This document shows, one piece after another, positions 62,400 through 64,000 of a DNA stretch of 64,000 nt. The stretch comes from Erythrophleum ivorense (lineage: Eukaryota > Streptophyta > Magnoliopsida > Fabales > Fabaceae). Position numbers and translations under genes: made by a program. The notes beneath the pieces were generated by a model. That model saw only the letters and a program-made list of their open reading frames with translations. It made no database searches and had not been told where the DNA came from. Each line of letters opens with the position of its first letter. The first letter of the stretch is position 1. The DNA lies in contig JAIUCV010000352.1 in NCBI GenBank assembly GCA_026724425.1, forward strand, positions 310,001-374,000, given 5' to 3'.

Positions 62400-63503
62400 A
62401 TTTAACAAACGAGGCCGACTCTCTTGACACCATACAAGTTTGTGCATAGTGTCCAGACTTCCCACAATTAGAGTACACGGGACATGGTCTACTACCATGG
62501 CTCTTCTCACACTTGCCATGAACTGATGGGACACTAGTTGAACTCTTCGGAGGTCCTATACTCCTTCTTTGAAGAACATTTCTAAGGGGTGGTCTCTTAC
62601 CTTAAGAGCCACTGCTACTATTGCCCCTTTCTTACTTCTGCCCTTAAAGGGCTCTATGCCTCGATCACATTTACCCTCTATGGTCTTCTTTCTTCTGGCC
62701 TTACTCTCCATCAAGACCTTTTCTGTCACCTTATATTTTTCCACCATTTCATCAAAATTGTGGATCTGGAGGGGTATAATCTTGTCCTTCAACTCCAATT
62801 TAAAAGCCTCTTTCAAACTTGTCAGCCTTCCATGGCATATCATCAAATCATCTCAAGTAGGAGGAGAAACAAGACAATTGAATGAACTTAGTTGCATATA
62901 GGTCTACATTTATCTATCCTTATTCAAAAAAGTTAAACTAGGCTTCTTTATTGACCCTCATTGAAGGTGGGAATTATTTGCCCCCAAAGGCAATTTGGAA
63001 ACTCTCCCAGGTCAAAGGTATCCCCCTTAAAGTCAGCAACCTAAAGGCACTCCACCACTAATTCTTTACCTTACCTTCTAGCTTATAGATTGACAACTTT
63101 GCCTTTTGCTCTGTGGTGTATATCATGACTTCAAAAATTTTCTCTCTTTCAACCCTTTTTATGTCCAATTCCCCTATAAACGAAAGAAGATTTGCCTTTC
63201 TAAACTTGACCAACACAATAGAGAGGCCACCTTTTTCCCCTTGATGTCCCACACCAAGGTTTTGACCAGCACTAACCCAATTTTCATCAATCACCTCCTA
63301 ATTTTGCTTGTTCATTGTTTCATGTAGTGTTACAGCACTTGAATAGTGGCTACATAGGCCTCAACTTGTTCTTGAAGCTAATCAGTCATTACCCTAACAG
63401 TAGCTTCATAAGCCTTAACTTGTTCTCACATATGATTGGCCATTGCAATCATAGCCTCTTGCACCTCTCTCAACATCTTAGTGGTTTCCTGATGTACAGC
63501 CAT
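62400..63503 (-). pseudogene. Element C gag, broken
   Basis: ATG at 63503 opens a Gln/Glu/Met-rich, coiled-coil-like N-terminus interrupted by TGA and TAG. The pieces 63294-63058, 62846-62556 and 62534-62337 follow in different frames: capsid remnants, a basic KARRKK region, then the nucleocapsid knuckle near 62450-62490 with C..GK.GHYA.TC. The first zinc-ligand Cys appears as Tyr. Open frames on the + strand here (62569, 62589, 63106, 63315) are shadows. Confidence 0.8.
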
Positions 63504-63715
63504 AATACTCTGCAATGCTACAAGCACAACTAGAAGCATCCCCCATTAAGCTACAATCCAAAGGCAATCTAAACATAACTCCACCCCCTAATACGTATAT
63601 ACAGGTATAAAAGCATCACCAGACTACAATATTCCTATTCCTAACATGCATGCATTATAATTACTAAGTTTTCTAACTACAAGGTTTTAAATCTAATATA
63701 ATTTTCTAAACCATT

Positions 63716-63727
63716 GCTCTAATACCA
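63716..63727 (-). other. Primer binding site of element C (tRNA-iMet type)
   Basis: On the - strand it reads TGGTATTAGAGC, one mismatch from the initiator Met tRNA complement, two bases past the LTR end. Confidence 0.88.
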
Positions 63728-63729
63728 AA

Positions 63730-64000
63730 TGTAACAATCCTAACTACTAAACACATTAATTAAGTGTGATTGATCTCTTAAACATGTATACTTTAGCTTA
63801 AGCATTATTAATAACTCGTTAATGGATGAAAACCTGGGAGAATTTAAACCTTTCCTGTTGTTTCTAATCACCAAATAGGTAAGCAATGAGATTTATAACT
63901 AGAAGATATTAAAGTCTCCTATAAGATCTCCATTCCATTCACATTTCATGATAAGAGGAAAAAAATTCATTTACATTAGTTTGCAAATCAATCCATAACA
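63730..64000 (-). mobile_element. 5' LTR of element C, cut by the window edge
   Basis: It starts TGTAACAATCC on the + strand and aligns with 40247-40520. By the length of the 3' LTR it should continue for about 1.2 kb beyond the window. Confidence 0.85.

Noticed and set aside
20001..64000. Possible integrated pararetrovirus
   Set aside because: Domain order RT-RNase H-integrase with chromodomain-like tail, LTRs, Met primer sites and 5-bp duplications all point to Ty3/gypsy retrotransposons; no movement or coat protein signs.

Overview
This window is plant nuclear DNA, most likely from a eudicot. It is AT-rich, holds one intron-split gene with plant-type splice sites, and is otherwise filled by LTR retrotransposons of a tRNA-Met-primed Ty3/gypsy lineage (Tekay/Del-like chromovirus features). 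I cannot name the species. There is no sign of a bacterial, organellar or integrated viral locus.

Layout. 1-5057: AT-rich intergenic DNA with no gene I can support. 5058 to about 8990: a Ty3-type LTR (family F) split by a complete solo LTR of Ty1/copia type (6739-8401, 5-bp duplication GATTT). About 9548-14125: a degenerate tandem repeat with units of roughly 100-160 bp, split by another solo LTR (9756-12033, duplication ATAAA) and by an unassigned stretch. 15090-19000: the only convincing cellular gene, eight exons on the + strand, 280 codons, a Sel1/TPR-like protein with a probable mitochondrial presequence. Its first intron is an unusual 72-nt GC-AG intron.

About 20 kb to the right edge: a deep stack of nested retrotransposons. 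A dead Ty3/gypsy element on the + strand (called D here; primer site 21190, gag 21418, pol end 38959, 3' LTR from 39007) is interrupted by four solo LTRs (22379-25150, 26115-29328, 30265-33721, 34490-38175). Three of the four sit at perfect or near-perfect 5-bp target duplications, and in the three pol insertions the D pol sequence resumes at the same conserved motif on the other side. The 3' LTR of D was then hit at 40247 by a second gypsy element (C, - strand, gag/pol 59004-63715, 5' LTR running off the right edge). The 3' LTR of C holds a 13.5-kb non-autonomous element with very long LTRs (A, 41249-54798, - strand) and a further solo A LTR (54871-58600). The internal region of A holds a B-family LTR whose 5' half is inverted (44790-47728). 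The stack is therefore four layers deep: D, then C, then A, then B.

The A family contributes six LTRs within 33 kb. The retroelement genes are all dead, and many stops look like C-to-T decay. Structural points worth a second look are the CCGCGG-rich array in the B LTR with decayed counterparts in B2 and C and an analogous array in F, a 13-nt palindrome kept in all six A LTRs, and the in-place half-LTR inversion.
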